Shown here: positions 1-8,117 of the stretch, piece after piece
How the letters are laid out: every line of letters starts with the position of its first letter
Numbering within the stretch: position 1 is the first letter of the stretch
Assembly: GCA_035644895.1 (NCBI GenBank)
Contig: DASQNQ010000245.1
Coordinates: forward strand, 1 to 12,100
Length of the DNA: 12,100 bases
Reading direction: 5' to 3'
Origin: Falsiroseomonas sp035644895
Lineage (GTDB): Bacteria; Pseudomonadota; Alphaproteobacteria; Acetobacterales; Acetobacteraceae
Made by a program: the position numbers and the translations under genes
Notes under the pieces: generated by a model
Seen by the model: the letters and a program-made list of their open reading frames with translations, nothing else
The model's database searches: none
Told to the model about the DNA's origin: nothing

Positions 1-1
1 G

Positions 2-661
2 GGCCTCTCCGGCAACCGCTCGGACGTCGCCGCCACCGCGCCGCGGATCACCGTGATCAGCGTGCCGAAGGAGAAGATCCGCGACGTCATCGGCTCCGGC
101 GGCAAGGTGATCCGCGAGATCACCGAGCAGACCGGCACGAAGATCGACATCGAGGATGACGGCACGATCAAGGTGGCCGCGACCAGCCCGGAGGCCGCGC
201 AGAAGGCCATCGACTGGATCCAGGGCATCGTGGCCGAGCCGGAGATGGGCGTCATCTACAACGGCAAGGTGGTGAAGACCGCCGAGTTCGGCGCCTTCGT
301 GAACTTCCTCGGCGCGAAGGACGGCCTCGTCCACATCTCGGAGCTCGCCCAGGACCGCGTCCAGAAGACGACGGACGTGGTCAAGGACGGCGACCAGGTG
401 AAGGTGAAGGTCATCGGCTTCGACGACCGTGGCAAGGTGAAGCTGTCCATGCGCGTGGTGGACCAGGCCACGGGCGCCGACATCACCGAGCAGGTCGGCG
501 CGAAGCGTCCCTCCGCCGAGGGTGGCGGCGACCGTCCGCGCCGCGACGACGACCGCCCCCGTCGCGACGGCGACCGCCCGCGGCGTGACGGCGACCGCCC
601 GCGGCGCGATGGCGACCGCCCCCGCCGCGAGGGCGGCCCGGCGGACGAGGCTGCCGAGTAG
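2..661 (+). CDS. pnp: Polynucleotide phosphorylase, C-terminal part (5' end outside window)
   Basis: PNPase is a cytoplasmic 3'-5' exoribonuclease/polymerase that degrades mRNA phosphorolytically, often in the degradosome. Only the last 219 residues are present; the reading frame is open to the left edge, so the GTG at 53 is internal. Visible domains are a KH domain (about residues 18-75 of the visible part) with the GSGGKVIREI loop, then an S1 domain (about 80-148) with the FGAFV and GLVHISEL motifs typical of PNPase. The catalytic RNase PH-like cores lie outside the window. After S1 the protein ends in a low-complexity tail of five GDRPRRD-like heptads (527-631) and an acidic end, GGPADEAAE. 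Many alphaproteobacterial PNPases carry a charged, disordered tail here; this one is unusually regular. A hairpin follows 15 bases after the stop. Identity is very secure. Confidence 0.97.
   Translation, partial: GLSGNRSDVAATAPRITVISVPKEKIRDVIGSGGKVIREITEQTGTKIDIEDDGTIKVAATSPEAAQKAIDWIQGIVAEPEMGVIYNGKVVKTAEFGAFVNFLGAKDGLVHISELAQDRVQKTTDVVKDGDQVKVKVIGFDDRGKVKLSMRVVDQATGADITEQVGAKRPSAEGGGDRPRRDDDRPRRDGDRPRRDGDRPRRDGDRPRREGGPADEAAE
527..631 (+). repeat. 21-bp tandem repeat, five units, in the pnp 3' end
   Basis: Five in-frame 21-base units (527-547, 548-568, 569-589, 590-610, 611-631) encode GDRPRRD, DDRPRRD, GDRPRRD, GDRPRRD and GDRPRRE. Units three and four are nearly identical in DNA, differing only near their ends, while units one, two and five carry synonymous changes. 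This fits duplication by slippage followed by drift under selection for the peptide. The product is a basic Arg/Pro/Asp tail that probably adds RNA affinity (inference). Confidence 0.9.
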
Positions 662-676
662 CATCCACAGCCTGGC

Positions 677-702
677 CGGGGCCCTCTCCCAAGAGGGCCC
701 CG
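677..702 (+). terminator. GC-rich hairpin after pnp, putative terminator
   Basis: An 11-bp perfect stem (677-687 with 692-702) closes a 4-base loop, CCCA, 15 bases after the pnp stop. No T-tract follows, so it is not a textbook intrinsic terminator. Such hairpins are common downstream of genes in high-GC genomes, where they may stop transcription or protect the 3' end. It separates pnp from the flavoprotein gene at 750. Confidence 0.6.
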
Positions 703-722
703 CAAGCTCCATATGACCGAGC

Positions 723-740
723 TATGATGACGACCGGGAG
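723..740 (+). promoter_or_regulatory. Candidate -10 box and Shine-Dalgarno for the flavoprotein gene
   Basis: TATGAT at 723-728 matches the -10 consensus TATAAT in five of six positions, unusual in such GC-rich DNA. It lies just after the pnp hairpin. I see no convincing -35 at 16-18 bases upstream. GGGAG at 736-740 is a good Shine-Dalgarno, 9 bases before the TTG at 750. If the -10 is real, the transcript would have a very short leader. Confidence 0.3.
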
Positions 741-749
741 CGAAGCGTT

Positions 750-2133
<1,384 letters not shown>

Positions 2134-2150
<17 letters not shown>

Positions 2151-3165
2151 AGCCCCGCACCACCAGCTCCGCGCGCAGCCTGAGGCTGCGCCGCGGGGCA
2201 TCCGGCGCCGCCATGGCCGAGAGCAGCAGCGACGCGGCCTCCGCCCCCATGGCGGCGTGCTGGATCCGCACGGTCGTCAGCGGCGGCGCCATGCGGTCCA
2301 CGAAGGGCATGTCGTTGAAGCCGGTGACCGACAGCGTGCGCCCCACCACGATGCCGCGCCGCTCCGCCTCCTCGTAGACGCCGAGCGCCAGCATGTCGTT
2401 CGCGGCGACGATGGCCGTGATGCCGCCCGCATCCAGCAGCCGCGCGCAGGCCAGCCGCCCCGCTTCCCGCGAATAGGCTTCGGCGGCGATGATGGGCGCC
2501 GAACGGGGGTCGAGGCCCGCCCTCACCAGCGCCGCACGAAAGCCGGCACGCCGGTCGGCGGCGGTGGAGATGCCCGGCGGGCCGGCCAGGTGCGCGATGC
2601 GCCGGTGGCCGAGGCCGACCAGGTGCGCCACCGCCAGCGCGATGCCATGCACGTCGTCGTTCGTCACGGATGACAGCCCCGCCCCGCGCAGGCGCCGGTT
2701 CACCAGCACGGCCGGGATGGCGTAGCGCCGGCAGAGCGCGACGGCCTCCGACCCCTCGGCGGCGGAGGCCAGCATCAGCCCGTCCACCAGGTGCTCCGCC
2801 ATCCGCGCGACGAGCATGTGCTCCCGTGTCAGGTCGTTATCGGTGTTGGCCACGAGCGTCGCGTAGCCCTCGGCCGCCAGCCGCGCCTCCGCCGCGCGCA
2901 GGATGGGCGGGAAGATCGGGTTCACCAGGTCCGGCACCAGGATGCCGACGATGCGCGACCTGCGGGTACGCAGCCCCGCGGCGAGGGCGGAGCGGCGCCA
3001 GCCCAGGCGCTCGGCCACCTGCCCCACACGTGCGGCGACCTCCTCCGTAACCATGCCGCGCGTGTCCGGGTTCAGGGCGCGGGAGGCGGTCGAGGGATGC
3101 ACCCCCGCCTCCCGCGCCACGTCCGTGATGGTCGCGCGCGGCGGCGCGCTGGTCCGGCGGCTCAT
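2134..3165 (-). CDS. LacI-family transcriptional regulator
   Basis: A 343-residue LacI/GalR-type repressor, normal length. Residues about 12-32 form the DNA-binding helix-turn-helix (TITDVAREAGVHPSTASRAL). Residues about 50-66 are the hinge (ERLGWRRSALAAGLRTRR), whose Leu/Ala pair inserts at a central CG step of the operator in this family. The periplasmic-binding-protein-like effector domain starts at SRIVGILVPDLVNPIF, with AAGLR-linked small-ligand pocket features and the late NDMLALGVYEEAERRG and SVTGFNDMPF motifs. I took the ATG at 3165 rather than the far GTG/ATG choices up to 3384 because the domain begins here and longer starts would run into the divergent gene. The Shine-Dalgarno is weak (GCGGGC). 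It is transcribed divergently from the catabolic operon, with a LacI-type palindrome between them, so it most likely controls that operon and itself. The effector is unknown, perhaps a pathway intermediate. Confidence 0.93.
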
Positions 3166-3194
3166 TGCCCGCAGCGTAGCGGCAGGGTGGGGCG

Positions 3195-3212
3195 TCTGCA
3201 AACGATTGCAGA
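3195..3212. promoter_or_regulatory. LacI-type operator palindrome
   Basis: TCTGCAAACGATTGCAGA is an 18-base inverted repeat, symmetric at 16 of 18 positions, centred on CG. This is the classic TGCAAnCGnTTGCA pattern of LacI/GalR operators. It lies 30 bases upstream of the LacI-type start (3165) and about 70 bases upstream of the first operon gene, just before a possible -35 box. It stands out as AT-rich in very GC-rich DNA. Confidence 0.82.
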
Positions 3213-3218
3213 AGTCGC

Positions 3219-3248
3219 TTGACGGGGTGCCGGGCGGGGCGGCAAGCT
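3219..3248 (+). promoter_or_regulatory. Candidate promoter of the catabolic operon
   Basis: TTGACG at 3219-3224 matches five of six bases of the -35 consensus and begins 7 bases after the operator. At 16-18 bases downstream only weak -10 candidates occur (for example CAAGCT at 3243-3248). A LacI protein bound at 3195-3212 would abut this -35 and could block or hinder RNA polymerase. The -35 is plausible; the -10 is not convincing. Confidence 0.35.
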
Positions 3249-3281
3249 CCGCGTCAACGAAGCCGGGTTTAGGGAGGAGAC

Positions 3282-4292
3282 GTGACTGCGACGAGTCGCG
3301 CGGCCATGGCCGCGCCAAGCGCCCTGCCCGCCTCGGCCCCGGCGCTGCGCTTCGCCGCCTTCGGCGGGCCGGAGGTGCTGGCAACCGGCATGCTGCCCGT
3401 TCCGCTGCCCGCGGAGGGCGAGGCGCTGGTCGCCGTCCACGCGGCCTCGATCAACCCCTCCGACGTCAAGAACGTGGCCGGGCGGATGCGCCAGACCGTG
3501 CCGCCGCGCACGCCCGGCCGGGACTTCGCCGGGGTGGTCGTGGCGGGCCCCGCCGGCTGGGCGGGCTCGGAGGTGTGGGGGACCGGCGGCGACATCGGCT
3601 TCACGCGCGACGGCAGCCATGCCGCCTTCCTGTGCGTCCCCGCAGCGGCGCTGTCGCGCAAGCCCACGAACCTCTCCTTCGAGCAGGCGGGTGCCGTCGG
3701 CGTGAACTACGTCACCGCGCTGATCGGGCTCGACTACGCGGCGCTGCGTGAGGGCGAGACGCTGCTGGTCATCGGGGCCACGGGCGGCGTCGGCGGCGCC
3801 GCCTGCGCCATCGCCGCCGGGCGCGGCGCCCGCGTCATCGCCGCCTCCCGCGGCGCGGCGGCGCGCGAGGGCGCGGCGGCCTCGCTCGACACCGAGGCGC
3901 CCGGCTTCCGGGACGCCGTGCTGGCGGCGACGGACGGACGCGGCCCGGATGTCGTCTACGACTGCGTCGGCCGCCCCGACCTGACCGAGGCCGCCATCGA
4001 GGCGGTCGGCTTCCGCGGTCGCGTCGTCGTCATCGCCGGCACACCCGCCGAGAAGGTGCGACTGGAGCTGATCCCCTTCTACCGGAGGGAGGCGCGGCTG
4101 ATCGGCGTCGACAGCCTGAAGCGCGGCGCCGCGGACTGCGCGCCCCTGATGGACGCGCTGCGCCCAGGCTTCGAAAGCGGCGCCTATCCGGCGCCCATCA
4201 TCGCGCAGGCCTTCCCGCTGGTGGCCGCGCGGGACGCCTACGCCACCGTCGCGGCGGGCAGCCGCGGCCGCATCGTGCTCTCCATGCGCTGA
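3282..4292 (+). CDS. Zinc-independent MDR oxidoreductase (quinone oxidoreductase-like)
   Basis: A 336-residue medium-chain dehydrogenase/reductase of the quinone oxidoreductase type. The N-terminal GroES-like domain includes SINPSDVKNVAGRM and the PGRDFAGVV motif that replaces the GHE zinc motif of alcohol dehydrogenases. The Rossmann fold carries GATGGVGG at residues 165-172, followed by RVIAASRG and the YDCVGRPDL/GRVVVIAG stretch. Catalytic or structural zinc ligands are not seen, so NADPH-dependent reduction of a quinone or an activated C=C bond is the likely chemistry. The linker after the first Rossmann strand is alanine-rich and rather short. The GTG start at 3282 is set by a strong GGGAGGAG Shine-Dalgarno at 3272-3279; an ATG at 3306 has none. 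It is the first gene of the operon, 11 bases before the ring-cleavage dioxygenase. In the pathway it could reduce a hydroxybenzoquinone or maleylacetate-like product (inference). Confidence 0.88.
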   Translation: MTATSRAAMAAPSALPASAPALRFAAFGGPEVLATGMLPVPLPAEGEALVAVHAASINPSDVKNVAGRMRQTVPPRTPGRDFAGVVVAGPAGWAGSEVWGTGGDIGFTRDGSHAAFLCVPAAALSRKPTNLSFEQAGAVGVNYVTALIGLDYAALREGETLLVIGATGGVGGAACAIAAGRGARVIAASRGAAAREGAAASLDTEAPGFRDAVLAATDGRGPDVVYDCVGRPDLTEAAIEAVGFRGRVVVIAGTPAEKVRLELIPFYRREARLIGVDSLKRGAADCAPLMDALRPGFESGAYPAPIIAQAFPLVAARDAYATVAAGSRGRIVLSMR

Positions 4293-4303
4293 GGGAGGAT
4301 TCC

Positions 4304-5155
4304 ATGCCCGACGGCCACGTCACCTACACGAGCGAGAACCTGACCGAGGCGGTGCTGGCGCGCATCAGCCCGGACGCGCCGCCGCGCGTCCGCCAGGTGA
4401 TGACGGCGCTGATCCGCCACGTCCACGACTTCGTCCGGGAGGTGGAGCTGACGCCGGAGGAGTGGGAGCAGGGCGTGGCCTTCATCTCCGAGCTTGGCCG
4501 CTGGTGCGACGACAAGCGGCAGGAGGTGATCCTGCTTTCCGACGTGCTCGGCGTTTCCATGCTGGTGGACGCCATCGCGCACCGCACGCATGCATCGGTC
4601 TCCGAGACCACGGTGCTCGGCCCCTTCCACCGCGAGAACCCGCCTCGCATGCAGAACGGGCAGCACCTGTCGCCCGGCGTCGCAGGTGAGCCGCTGGAGG
4701 TGCGCGTGGTGGTCGCCGACGAGGAGGGGCGGCCGCTCGAGGGCGCGCAGGTGGATGTGTGGCACACCTCGCCGGAGGGTTTCTACGACAGCCAGATCGG
4801 CTCCGGCGAGGAACATGCGATGCGGGGCCGCTTCGTCACGGGCCCGGACGGCGTTGTCGCCTTCCCGACCGTGATGCCCGCTTCCTACCCCGTGCCGCAT
4901 GACGGGCCGGTGGGGCAGGTTCTCTCGGCGATGGGCCGCGGGCCGATGCGGCCGACCCATGTGCATTTCTGGATCAAGAAGCCCGGCTACCGGGAGCTGA
5001 TCACCCACATCTTCCGCGACGGCGATCCCTACCTGCACGAGGACGCCGTGTTCGGCGTGAAGGCGAGCCTCGTGACCGACTGGGACGCGGCAAAGCACCA
5101 GGGCGGCCCGGCGCGGCTGGACTACGAGTTCCGCTTGCCCGTTGCGCAGCCCTGA
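4304..5155 (+). CDS. Intradiol ring-cleavage dioxygenase (hydroxyquinol/catechol 1,2-dioxygenase type)
   Basis: A 283-residue non-haem Fe(III) dioxygenase that opens an aromatic ring between two adjacent hydroxyls. Residues about 15-98 form the helical N-terminal linker/dimerisation domain of catechol and hydroxyquinol 1,2-dioxygenases, absent from protocatechuate dioxygenases. The catalytic beta-sandwich begins near TVLGPFHREN. All four iron ligands are present in their motifs: Tyr161 (EGFYDSQ), Tyr195 (YPVPHDGPVG), His219 and His221 (RPTHVHFW). The late HIFRDGDPYLHEDAVFGVK stretch and the length are closer to hydroxyquinol 1,2-dioxygenase than to catechol CatA enzymes of about 300-310 residues. 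The start has a GGGAGGA Shine-Dalgarno at 4293-4299. The stop overlaps the next start as TGATG (5153-5157), implying translational coupling to the YCII gene. Activity class is confident; catechol versus hydroxyquinol or a substituted substrate is not settled. Confidence 0.93.
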   Translation: MPDGHVTYTSENLTEAVLARISPDAPPRVRQVMTALIRHVHDFVREVELTPEEWEQGVAFISELGRWCDDKRQEVILLSDVLGVSMLVDAIAHRTHASVSETTVLGPFHRENPPRMQNGQHLSPGVAGEPLEVRVVVADEEGRPLEGAQVDVWHTSPEGFYDSQIGSGEEHAMRGRFVTGPDGVVAFPTVMPASYPVPHDGPVGQVLSAMGRGPMRPTHVHFWIKKPGYRELITHIFRDGDPYLHEDAVFGVKASLVTDWDAAKHQGGPARLDYEFRLPVAQP

Positions 5156-5463
5156 TGCTGTTCCTGATCCACTGCACGGACCGGCCCGAGGGCGCGCCGA
5201 TCCGCAGCGCCAACTACGAGGCGCACCGCGCCTACCTGCGCGACAGCAAGGTGGACATCAAGCTGGCCGGTCCCTTCGTCTCGGACGATGGGCAGCGGCG
5301 CATCGGCTCGGTCTTCGTCGTCGAGGTGGCGGACCGCGCTGCGGCCGAGGCCTTCGCCGGCGCCGACCCCTTCGCCCGCGCCGGGCTGTTCGAGCGCGTG
5401 GTCGTCACGCGCTTCCTCGACATCACGCGGGGCAGGCCCGCATTCGGAGGGTCCGCATCATGA
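5155..5463 (+). CDS. YCII-domain protein, possible aromatic dehalogenase or isomerase
   Basis: A 102-residue protein of the YCII/muconolactone isomerase-like ferredoxin-like fold. Family signs are the N-terminal strand MLFLIHCTD, the helix with His24 (EAHRAYL), AGPFVSDDG, and the DPF motif with Asp71. The His/Asp pair corresponds to the catalytic dyad proposed for YCII proteins. The best-known enzyme of the family, TftG of 2,4,5-T degradation, removes chloride from 5-chlorohydroxyquinol beside a hydroxyquinol dioxygenase. That parallel with its neighbour here is notable, but many YCII proteins have no known role. The start is fixed by the TGATG overlap with the dioxygenase; it has no good Shine-Dalgarno of its own, so it is probably translated by coupling. 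Its end overlaps the next start (ATGA, 5460-5463). Family assignment is firm, function is inference. Confidence 0.87.
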   Translation: MLFLIHCTDRPEGAPIRSANYEAHRAYLRDSKVDIKLAGPFVSDDGQRRIGSVFVVEVADRAAAEAFAGADPFARAGLFERVVVTRFLDITRGRPAFGGSAS

Positions 5464-6374
5464 GGCGGAAGTACATCCTGACCTGCGCGGTGACGGGGAA
5501 CATCACCACGCCGGAGCAGACGCCCCACCTGCCCATCACGCCGGAGCAGATCGCGAACGCCGCAGTGGACGCCGCGAAGGCCGGCGCGGCGGTCGCCCAC
5601 ATCCACGTCCGCGACCAGGCCACCGGCCGGCCGAGCATGGAGCTCGCGCTGTACCGCGAGGTGATGGACCGCATCCGCGCCTCCGGCACCGATGTCGTCC
5701 TCAACCTGACGACCGGCCCCGGCGGACGTTTCGTGCCGGACCGGGAGGACCCGCGGAAGCCGGCCGCCGGCACCACGCTGCTGCCGCCCGACCGGCGCGT
5801 CGAGCACATCCTGGCGCTGCGGCCGGAGATCTCGACCCTCGACCTGAACACCATGTGGTCCGGCACGGGCGTCGTCATGAACACGCCCTGGTCGGTCGCG
5901 CGCATGGCTGAGCTGATCTACTCGGCCGGCGTGATCCCGGAGCTGGAGGTGTTCGATTCCGGCGACATCGGGCTGGCGAAGCAGTTGATCGCCGACGGCG
6001 TGCTGAAGCCGCCCTGCCTGTTCCAGGTCTGCATGGGCATCCGCTACGGCTTCGACTGGGGGCCGGAGACGCTGAACTACGCCCGTTCCATCCTGCCGCG
6101 CGACGCGCTCTGGGCGGCCTTCGCGATCGGGCGGATGGAGTTCCCGATGCTGGCGCAGGCCTGGCTGCTCGGCGGCCATGTCCGCGTCGGCCTCGAGGAC
6201 AACATCTATCTCAACAAGGGCGAGCTTGCCGTCAGCAACACCGTCCTGGTCGAGCGCGCCGTCCGCATCCTGCGCGAGTTCGGCGCGGAGCCGATGACGG
6301 CGGCCGAGGCGCGGGCGGAACTCTCCCAGGTCGGCGGCTGGACGGGCGGCGCCTTCGCGCAGGCCGCGGAATGA
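5460..6374 (+). CDS. BKACE-family beta-keto acid cleavage enzyme (DUF849)
   Basis: A 304-residue TIM-barrel enzyme of the BKACE family, whose founding member Kce (3-keto-5-aminohexanoate cleavage enzyme) acts in lysine fermentation. These Zn-dependent enzymes condense a beta-keto acid with acetyl-CoA, giving acetoacetate and a new acyl-CoA. Visible features are the zinc ligands His47 and His49 in AHIHVRD, and Arg242, Glu246 and Asp247 in HVRVGLEDN, which keep the spacing of the Kce Arg/Glu/Asp active-site residues. LNLTTGPGG and ELEVFDSGD are further family stretches. The reading frame is open upstream to 5142, but the real start is the ATG at 5460: GGAGG lies at 5446-5450, the family N-terminus (RKYILTCAVTGN) follows, and it overlaps the YCII stop as ATGA. 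It ends in a second ATGA overlap with the SDR gene. In a ring-cleavage operon its substrate might be a 3-oxoadipate-like acid (inference). Confidence 0.93.
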   Translation: MRRKYILTCAVTGNITTPEQTPHLPITPEQIANAAVDAAKAGAAVAHIHVRDQATGRPSMELALYREVMDRIRASGTDVVLNLTTGPGGRFVPDREDPRKPAAGTTLLPPDRRVEHILALRPEISTLDLNTMWSGTGVVMNTPWSVARMAELIYSAGVIPELEVFDSGDIGLAKQLIADGVLKPPCLFQVCMGIRYGFDWGPETLNYARSILPRDALWAAFAIGRMEFPMLAQAWLLGGHVRVGLEDNIYLNKGELAVSNTVLVERAVRILREFGAEPMTAAEARAELSQVGGWTGGAFAQAAE

Positions 6375-7099
6375 GCGTCGCCCTCGTCACCGGCAGCGGC
6401 CGCGGCATCGGCGCCGCCTGCGCGCGGGCCCTGGCCGCGGATGGCTGGACCGTGGTGGTGAACTATCTCCGCGACGAGGCGGCCGCGGCCGGCGTGGCGC
6501 GCGATGTGGGCGGCCACGCGCTGCAGGGCGACGTGACGACGGCGGCCGGCGCGGCGGCGCTGTTCGCCTCCCTCGACGCGCTGGGGCTCGGCCCGCTGCG
6601 CGGGCTGGTCAACAACGCGGGTGGCAGCGCGGACTTTCGCATCGCGGACATGACCTCCGCCGACTATGACCGGGTCATGGACGGCAACCTGCGCTCCGCC
6701 GCCTTCTGCGCGCGGGAGGCTGTGCGCCGCATGGCCACCGACCGCGGCGGCGAGGGCGGAGCGATCGTCAACATCGGGTCCCGCGCCAGCGTGCTCGGCG
6801 GACAGCCCGGGCGCGTCATGTACGCCGCCGCGAAGGGCGCGGTGGACGGCTTCACGGTCGGGCTCGCGAACGAGGTCGGCAAGCAGGGCATCCGCGTGAA
6901 CTGCGTGCGCCCCGGCGTGGTGCGGACAGAGAGCCATGAGGCACGGGCCGGCGCGGACCGGCTGCGCCAGATCACGTCGGCCATCGCGCTCGGCCGGCCC
7001 GGGGAGCCAGAGGAGGTGGCGAACCTCGTCGCCTTCCTGCTCTCGGACCGCAGCGCCTACATGACCGGCGCGCTGGTGGACATCGGAGGCGGGCGCTAG
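6371..7099 (+). CDS. Short-chain dehydrogenase/reductase (FabG-like SDR)
   Basis: A 242-residue classical SDR, usual length 240-260. The cofactor-binding GSGRGIG is at residues 8-14 and NNAG at 81-84. The catalytic triad is Ser137 (NIGSRAS; Ser140 is an alternative), Tyr151 and Lys155 in YAAAK. The C-terminal VRPGVVRTE and AYMTGALVDIGGG complete the signature. After the second strand the sequence VVVNYLRDE suggests NADP(H) rather than NAD(H), as in FabG, but this is weak. It starts inside the end of the BKACE gene (ATGA, 6371-6374) with little Shine-Dalgarno of its own, so it is coupled to it. It is annotated broadly as a 3-oxoacyl-ACP reductase-like enzyme; here it more likely oxidises or reduces a keto/hydroxy intermediate of the ring-cleavage route. 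Substrate unknown. Confidence 0.93.
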   Translation: MSVALVTGSGRGIGAACARALAADGWTVVVNYLRDEAAAAGVARDVGGHALQGDVTTAAGAAALFASLDALGLGPLRGLVNNAGGSADFRIADMTSADYDRVMDGNLRSAAFCAREAVRRMATDRGGEGGAIVNIGSRASVLGGQPGRVMYAAAKGAVDGFTVGLANEVGKQGIRVNCVRPGVVRTESHEARAGADRLRQITSAIALGRPGEPEEVANLVAFLLSDRSAYMTGALVDIGGGR

Positions 7100-7123
7100 A
7101 CCCGCAATGCAGGAGACCGGACG

Positions 7124-8110
7124 ATGACGAGAGGCTTCACCCGGCGCACGCTGCTCGGCGCGGGCGCCGCGCTGCTCGCGGCACCTTCCGTGCGGGCGCA
7201 GGCGCCCTTCCCGAGCCAGTCCATTGCGCTCATCATCCCCTTCGCGCCAGGCGGTCCGACGGATGCGGTCGGACGACTGCTGGCGGAGGCGATGGGCCGG
7301 GAACTCGGCGTCAACATCGTCGTCGAGAATGTGGGCGGCGGCGGCGGCACCATCGGCGTGCAGCGCGTGGCGCAGGCGCGGCCGGACGGCCATACGCTGC
7401 TGCTGCACAACATCGGCATGGCGACGGCGGCGACGCTCTATCGCCGCCTGCCCTACGACCCCGTCACCTCCTTCGAGACGATCGGCCTCGTGACGCCGAC
7501 GCCGATGGTGTGGCTGACGCGTCCCGACTTCCCGGGCGAGAGCTTCGCCGACCTCGTCCGCTTCGTGCGGGAGCGCGGGGACCGCGTGAACCTGGCCAAT
7601 GCCGGTCTCGGCTCGGCCAGCCAGCTCTGCGGCACGCTGCTGCAGTCGGCGCTTGGCGTCGGCGTCACGGCGGTGCAGTTCCGCGGCTCCGGCCCCGTCT
7701 ACCCCGAGATGATGGCAGGGCGCATCGACATCTACTGCGACCAGACCACCAGCGCGATCCCGTTCATCCGCGCGCGCTCTGTCAAGGCGATGGCGGTCAC
7801 CACGCCGCAGCCGCTGGAGCAGGTGCCGGGCGTGCCGACGGCGGGGCAGGCCGGGCTGCCGGGCTTCGAGGTCTCGATCTGGCACGGCATGTACGCGCCC
7901 CGTGGCACGCCGCGCCCGGTGATCGACCGCATCAACGCCGCAATGCGCGCCGCCTTGCGCGACGAGCGCGTCGTGGCGCGGCTGCAGGAACTCGGCAGCC
8001 CGCCGGAAGCGCCCGCTCGCCAGACGCCGGAGGCGCACCGGGCGCACCTTGTCGCGGAGATCGAGCGCTGGCGCCCGATCCTGCAGGCGGCCGGACAGTT
8101 CGCGGACTGA
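7124..8110 (+). CDS. Bug/TctC-type solute-binding protein (tripartite tricarboxylate transporter)
   Basis: A 328-residue periplasmic binding protein of the Bug (TctC-like) family, which captures carboxylates and related small molecules for a TTT transporter or as a sensor. The signal peptide starts TRRTLLGAGAALLAA with a twin-arginine and a likely cleavage after VRAQA near residue 27. The mature part begins with the family IPFAPGGPTDAVGRL motif that forms part of the ligand pocket, then VVENVGGGGGTIGV and later PEMMAGRID and MYAPRGTPRPVID, all standard for the family. Shine-Dalgarno AGGAGA lies at 7111-7116, 8 bases before ATG. It begins 24 bases after the SDR stop. No membrane components (TctA/TctB) are in the window, as is common for the expanded Bug families in beta- and alphaproteobacteria. 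The carboxylate or aromatic bound is unknown. Confidence 0.93.
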   Translation: MTRGFTRRTLLGAGAALLAAPSVRAQAPFPSQSIALIIPFAPGGPTDAVGRLLAEAMGRELGVNIVVENVGGGGGTIGVQRVAQARPDGHTLLLHNIGMATAATLYRRLPYDPVTSFETIGLVTPTPMVWLTRPDFPGESFADLVRFVRERGDRVNLANAGLGSASQLCGTLLQSALGVGVTAVQFRGSGPVYPEMMAGRIDIYCDQTTSAIPFIRARSVKAMAVTTPQPLEQVPGVPTAGQAGLPGFEVSIWHGMYAPRGTPRPVIDRINAAMRAALRDERVVARLQELGSPPEAPARQTPEAHRAHLVAEIERWRPILQAAGQFAD

Positions 8111-8117
8111 GGGCGGC

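Noticed and set aside
713..727. Four-codon frame MTEL after the pnp hairpin
   Set aside because: Too short and without a Shine-Dalgarno; no evidence of translation.
3166..3384. N-terminal extension of the LacI-type gene up to 3384 (73 extra residues)
   Set aside because: The extension is Arg/Pro/Ala-rich low-complexity sequence, covers the operator and overlaps the divergent MDR gene; the helix-turn-helix begins normally just after the ATG at 3165.
3836..3890. Dense GCG/CGC run in the MDR gene considered as a repeat or hairpin
   Set aside because: It is explained by an alanine/arginine-rich linker in the coding frame and has no regular period.
5142..5459. Extended N-terminus of the BKACE gene from 5142
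   Set aside because: This stretch overlaps the whole YCII gene in another frame and translates to Arg-rich noise; the family N-terminus starts at 5460 behind a GGAGG.
8049..8117. TTG start at 8049 for the NMT1-like protein
   Set aside because: It would place 23 residues before the twin-arginine signal peptide and lie within the Bug gene; the ATG at 8118 has a nearby GAGGG.
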